Positions 59,650 through 64,000 of a stretch of 64,000 nucleotides of DNA are shown piece by piece; the stretch's first letter is position 1, and each line of letters begins with the position of its first letter. The position numbers and the translations under genes are program-made. The notes under the pieces are model-generated. The model saw only the letters and a list, made by a program, of their open reading frames with translations, was not told where the DNA came from and did not search any database. Source of the DNA: Adiantum capillus-veneris. Its lineage: Eukaryota > Streptophyta > Polypodiopsida > Polypodiales > Pteridaceae. The DNA lies in the NCBI GenBank assembly GCA_014529385.2, contig CM043959.1, positions 924,358 through 988,357 on the forward strand. Direction: 5' to 3'.

Positions 59650-62600
59650 TTAGCAGCGATGAAAGGCAAACAGAAAGTCCCAGAGCACTCGTCCCCCAAA
59701 CTCAATCTCATGAGTGCAAAGCAAGCAGAGCGGGCTCTCAAGAAAGGAGCTCAGGTTCACCTCTGCATCATGCAAGCAAAGGAGCAGCCCACAGCAAGGC
59801 TCAATTCCATTACCCTCGAGCAGGCCAAAGTCGGGGATCCCTCACTTACCCCCATCCTCCAGAAGTACAAAGATGTCATGCCCCCAGAACTTCCCCCCGG
59901 CCTACCCCCTCCCCGTCAAATTCAACACGAAATTGACCTCATCCCAGGGAGTACACCCCCGGCCAAGGCACCCTACCGCATGAATGACACCGAGCTAAAG
60001 CAGCTCAAGAAGCAACTACAAGAATTAGAGGATCAAGGTTTCATCCGGCCCAACAGCTCTCCTTTTGGGGCCCCAGTCTTGTTTGTCAAGAAGAAAGACG
60101 GCTCGATGCGACTCTGCGTGGATTATCGGGCCCTCAACAAAATTACTATCAAGAACAAATACCCAGTTCCCCTCATGGAAGACCTCATGGACAGATTACA
60201 GGGTGCCAAGTACTTCACTCGCATCGATCTCCGCTCAGGTTATCACCAAGTCCGCATTGCTTCTAAAGACATTGCGAAGACCGCCTTCCGCACACGCTAC
60301 GGCTCCTGGGAATGGATGGTCCTGGGGTTCGGCCTCACCGGCGGTCCTGGCACTTTTTGCCGCATAATCCATGACAGTTTCCGCGACATGATTGACGACT
60401 ACCTCATCACTTACATCGATGATCTGCTCATTTACAACAAAACCTTAGAGGAGCACCAGAAGCATGTAGCCGCAGTACTCCAACGCCTTCGGGAACACCA
60501 GCTGTATGCCAAGCTGGAGAAATGTGAGTTTGCTGTCTAGAAAATCGAGTTCCTCGGTTTCATCGTCACGTCCGAAGGTATAATGGTGGACCCTAAGAAA
60601 GTCGACGCAGTCATCAAGTGGGCTCCCCCGACATCCATCAAAGAAGTCCGCGAGTTTGTGGGTTTCTGTTAGTACACACGCCGCTTCATCCGCGACTTTA
60701 GCAAGATTGCCACCCCACTTACCGAGATAACCAAAGGCCACAAACCTTTTCAGTGGACCTCTAGAGAAGAAGAAGCTTTCGAGAACCTGAAGATAGCCAT
60801 GTGTAGTACACCCGTCCTCCGACTACCCGACTTCACCAAACCCTTTGAAGTTCACATCGACGCCTCCGATGGTGCCATTGGTGGAGTCCTCATGCAAGAG
60901 AATCAACCCATCGCCTACGAGTCCCACAAGTTCACAGATGTTGAGACAAGATGGACCACCCATGAGAAGGAAATGCTCGCTGTCGTTCACTGCCTCCGAA
61001 AGTGGCGACACTATGTCCAAGACAAACACACCAAGGTATACACAGATAACATATCCCTCAAGTACTTCCAAACACAGCCCAAAATAACCCCCAAGCAAGC
61101 CCGGTGGCAGGATACACTGACAGAATACGACATCGAGATCATCCACAAACCGGGTACCACAAATGTCATGCCCGATGCCCTCATTCGAATGCCCACCCTC
61201 ACAGCCATCTCCACAGCAACCAGCACTCTACGCCAACGCATCCTCGACGCCCAAAAAGCTGATCCCGTTGTCCTCCGCATGCTCAACGACCACATCTCTG
61301 GTAAAGCTGCCCTGGGTCTATTAGAAGTCACAGATAACCTCTTCTACGCGCATGGAAAAATCTACATCCCCAATGACCCAGAGCTCAAGAAAGATCTCAT
61401 GTGGGAAGCGCATGACTGCAAGCTAGTTGGACATGGTGGCCAGAAAAGATCTTATGACAAACTCCACCAACATTACATGTGGCCCAAAATGAAGGACGAC
61501 GTAATCGACTACGTGCGCACCTGCCCAACCTGTCAACTGGTCAAAGCTCAAAGAGTCAAGCCTGCCGGCCTCCTCCACCCCATGCCAACACCCTCCCGGC
61601 CTTGGGACATGGTAAGTATGGACTTCATCGTCGACCTCCCCCCCTCCCACGGCCACACTACCATCATGGTGATCGTCGACTACTTCACCAAGCAAGCCCA
61701 CTTCATACCTGCAAAGCGTCTCGTCACCGCCTACCAAGTTGCCAAACACTTCTTCGCCAAAGTCTTCAAATACCACGGCCTCCCCCTAGCCATAGTTTTT
61801 GATCACGATACCCGCTTCCTCAGCGACCTCTGGCGCGAGCTCTTCAAGCTACTAGGCACCCAACTACGCTTCTCCTCCGCCTATCACCTAGAAACCGATG
61901 GTCAAACTGAAAGAGTCAACCAAGGCATTGAAGACTACATCCGCAGCTACGTCAAGGCAGATCAGAAGGACTGGTCCGAATACATGGACGTCCTGGAATT
62001 CCACTACAACAACTCCATCCATAGCAGCACTAGCTACACCCCCTTCGAGCTCTCCACAGGTAAAGAAGTCATCACACCTCTTGCACTGGCAACCGGCGAT
62101 GTGCATGCCCAGGATCTGGAATGTGAAGAGTTTCTTCAACAATGGCAAACCCGCATGCAAAGGGCAAAGAAGAGTCTCGAGCAAAGCAAGGTACGCATCG
62201 CCAAATACGCCAACCAAAAGCGAAGGCCTGCCGAACTCTTCCAAGAAGGTGACTTAGTCCTCGTCAGCTCCCAGAATATCACCCTCCCTCAAGGCCTCTC
62301 CCCGAAGTTCAACCACCGCTACTATGGGCCATACAAAGTGCTCAGGTCCTACAACGACATCACCTATAAGCTGGATCTCCCATCACACATCAACATCCAC
62401 AACGCCTTCCATGTAAGTCTACTCAAAAGGTTTGTGCCGGATAACACCTATGGTAGAAGCCTCCCCGAATATGTAAAGGATGGCCCGCCACATGAGCCGG
62501 AGGCCATCCTAAAGTCACGTTTTGGGCGTCGGGGACAACTCTTCTATGTCAAATGGCGCAATCGCCCCATGACGGAATGCACTTGGGTACCTGAAGAAAT

Positions 62601-62694
62601 CATGCTTCTCCTCGGAAGACCCCTTGTGCTGCGCTTCTACAACATGCCCACTGAAGAGGAGGACAACACACTACATGACAACAACATAGAGTAG
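59650..62694 (+). pseudogene. Chromovirus reverse transcriptase, RNase H, integrase, chromodomain
   Basis: One frame from about 59650 to the stop before 62695, interrupted by TAG 60538-60540 and TAG 60670-60672 (both fit Gln). RT: KKKDGSMRLCVDYRALNK, RIDLRSGYHQVRI, FGLTGGPGTF (a variant of FGLTNAPATF), catalytic TYIDDLLIY. RNase H: IDASDGAIGGVL, THEKEMLAVVH, VYTDNISLKYF, MPDALIRMP. Integrase: VGHGG, CPTCQ, SMDFIVDLP, VFDHDTRF (usually SDRD), DGQTERVN. Then GPY/F (YYGPYKVL, HNAFHVSLLKRF) and a chromodomain (QLFYVKWRNRPMTECTWVPEE). The chromodomain steers integration towards modified chromatin in related elements. Confidence 0.95.
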
Positions 62695-62827
62695 TCCTCC
62701 CCCCCACTTGTAACTAGCATCACCCTAGGTAGCTAGACATTTTTGGCAACACTTCACTCCCCCCCTTGTAAATATCCGCCCCAAAACCTCGGCATCAACT
62801 TTTGTATCGGCACCTCTCAAAACCCCG

Positions 62828-62847
62828 GCTTGACGTGGACGTCAAGC
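62828..62847. promoter_or_regulatory. Palindromic bZIP-like site upstream of the 3' LTR
   Basis: GCTTGACGTGGACGTCAAGC holds two inverted TGACGT/ACGTCA cores and lies 19 bp before TATATAAG. TGACGT cores bind plant bZIP (as-1/TGA-type) factors. It is absent upstream of the 5' LTR. Function is inferred only. Confidence 0.45.
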
Positions 62848-62863
62848 TCTCTCAACCCGGGGG

Positions 62864-63117
62864 TGTATATAAGGGAAGTATGTGCCACTTCCCCCAACTT
62901 GCGAGCCCCGTTTTCCTGTGATTCTTCACGTCCCTTGTATTCGGCACTTTCTTGCAATATTGATCATTCGTTCGCGTTCCTCAATCTCGTGTCCCTCTTG
63001 CGTTCAATTTCAAGTTGCGTTTCTTGTGTGCGCGTTTGCTTGCCTGCAGGTCCCGTTTGCAACGCAAGTGAGCCCGTGCGGCCCCGTTTCGGCGACGTCC
63101 CGAACGAGGGCGTCACA
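62864..63117 (+). repeat. Chromovirus 3' LTR
   Basis: TGTATATAAGGG to GCGTCACA (254 bp counting TGTA; 250 bp match the 5' LTR). Preceded by CCCGGGGG, a weak purine tract. Confidence 0.9.
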
Positions 63118-63122
63118 ATTCC
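63118..63122. repeat. Target-site duplication, right (ATTCC)
   Basis: Repeats 57048-57052. Confidence 0.85.
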
Positions 63123-63440
63123 AATCGTCTACCCCTTGCCTCAAGGAAACCCAGGTACGAATGACGACTGCAGACGAAGTTGCATCAAGGGAAACGGGAA
63201 GCTCAAAATGTAAACCTGACGCCCGAGTAAAGAAGCATTTACACTTGGGCGACCTTGAGGACAAGGTAATCCACGATCCCCTTGAGATGTTCCTTTTCAG
63301 AAAGAGCTCCAACCTCCAAACTCATCGTCAGAGAATGCAATTCGCCGCGGCAATCTCAACAACGATCCCCATTACCATTACCATTACCATATCATTCAAA
63401 AACTAAATCTGACTCCTAAGTAAAAAGAGCGTTTGGACGC
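63118..63440 (+). repeat. Local repeat copy 2, right part
   Basis: Continues the match to copy 1 (from ATTCCAATC near 56310 through GACGAAGTTGCATCAAGGGA to the CCATTACCATATCATT block). Confidence 0.8.
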
Positions 63441-64000
63441 ATTCCCATTTCCCAATGTCTAGACATCAAGGCAACATTCTCTATCAGCACCTCTGGCCCG
63501 ATGCATTCCACTCCATCTACTCCTAGGAGTAGGCCATTTGACCCCATGTCGCTACAGCAGGTGGACTTCAAAGCTGGAGAAGATGTGACATTGAAAAGCC
63601 TTGCTTCAATTCATTTTGCCTTAAGAGAGGGCAGCCTTATAGTGTAGGGATTTGTGGCATTCCTGTGCCGTGGAGCAGTTGTGTCCGCTGTTCTCTTTTA
63701 CGGAAATGAAGAATGGGTCATTTTAAAAATGCAGTGGTCATCGTAAAAATAGATGATCAAGATTGATTGTCTTAGTGATGAAGTAGCTGGATTCTTGCTT
63801 TGATGCTCATGATTGTTAGAATTTTATCGCCTCCCCATCTTCTCTATACCTTCAAGGTCTTTGTTAAGGAGTGTTTTATCGAGATGGGGCAACTCCAAAA
63901 AGCTTGCCACAAAGACCGGAAGACTACAACCAAGGTTTCTCGATGTCTACATGTTGGTGTCTTTCTTCGAGATGATTCCCTTGGAGGACCAATGCTAACG
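63441..64000. other. No gene recognised
   Basis: Open frames near the window end (for example 63813-63998) show no family features I know. Confidence 0.35.

Larger units (their letters stand above)
57053..63117 (+). mobile_element. Chromovirus-type Ty3/gypsy retrotransposon, structurally complete
   Basis: Two 250-bp LTRs (8 differences counted by eye), an initiator tRNA-Met primer site, one gag-pol with a C-terminal chromodomain, and 5-bp target duplications. Five nonsense codons and one frameshift inactivate it. Confidence 0.95.

Noticed and set aside
62700-62863. Longer LTR with real U3 upstream of TGTATATAAG
   Set aside because: The 5' copy, flanked by an exact target duplication and matched to an empty paralogous site, lacks this sequence, so it is internal to the element.

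Overview
This window is transposon-dense plant nuclear DNA with no intact host gene. The evidence for a land plant is: Ty1/copia and Ty3/gypsy retrotransposons primed by initiator tRNA-Met, a chromodomain-bearing chromovirus, a Tat-type gypsy with a second plant-type RNase H domain, a decayed PPR (pentatricopeptide repeat) gene, and a processed copy of the plant ribosomal protein uL13 (RPL13A) gene. The lack of intact genes and the nested, decayed elements suggest a large repeat-rich genome. A fern or other early-diverging lineage is my guess and is weakly supported.

Layout. 1-2.86 kb: 3' half of a decayed gypsy on the + strand, ending in a fold-back of its LTR. 3-5.2 kb: a GA/GT-rich compound repeat. 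5.2-10.1 kb: a broken Tat-like gypsy on the - strand. 10.5-16.3 kb: a structurally complete copia element (copia-1, - strand) with two LTRs, primer site, purine tract and 5-bp target duplication. 17.4-22.6 kb: a roughly 5-kb segment bounded by long diverged inverted repeats, containing a 265-bp hairpin and exon-like patches. 23.5-26.3 kb: an enlarged second copy of the compound repeat, interrupted by a solo copia-1 LTR. 26.3-30.8 kb: microsatellites, small palindromic repeats and an RPL13A processed pseudogene. 30.9-35.5 kb: a nearly complete two-ORF LINE (- strand) lying between two GA/CT microsatellites. 36.6-37.3 kb: another solo copia-1 LTR. 38.8-44.2 kb: copia-2 (- strand) with an abnormal 5' end. 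44.2-47 kb: a heavily decayed gypsy (+). 48.2-48.7 kb: a PPR pseudogene (-). 50.5-52.8 kb: an ORF1-like remnant and unidentified coding remnants. 55.5-56 kb: a tRNA-derived SINE with a (CT)n tail. 56-64 kb: a chromovirus (57.05-63.12 kb, +) with two 250-bp LTRs and a 5-bp target duplication, inserted in one of two copies of a local repeat, so a paralogous empty site is visible.

Two themes recur. First, GA/CT microsatellites are tied to retroelements: they sit in the copia-1 LTRs, at both ends of the LINE, at the SINE tail, beside a small palindromic repeat family, and at one LTR insertion site. Second, the nonsense codons I could place in the elements all fit single C-to-T (or G-to-A) transitions, as expected from decay of methylated DNA. 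The genes do not form a host pathway; they are parts of independent, mostly dead retroelements. All calls come from reading the sequence; no database search was run.
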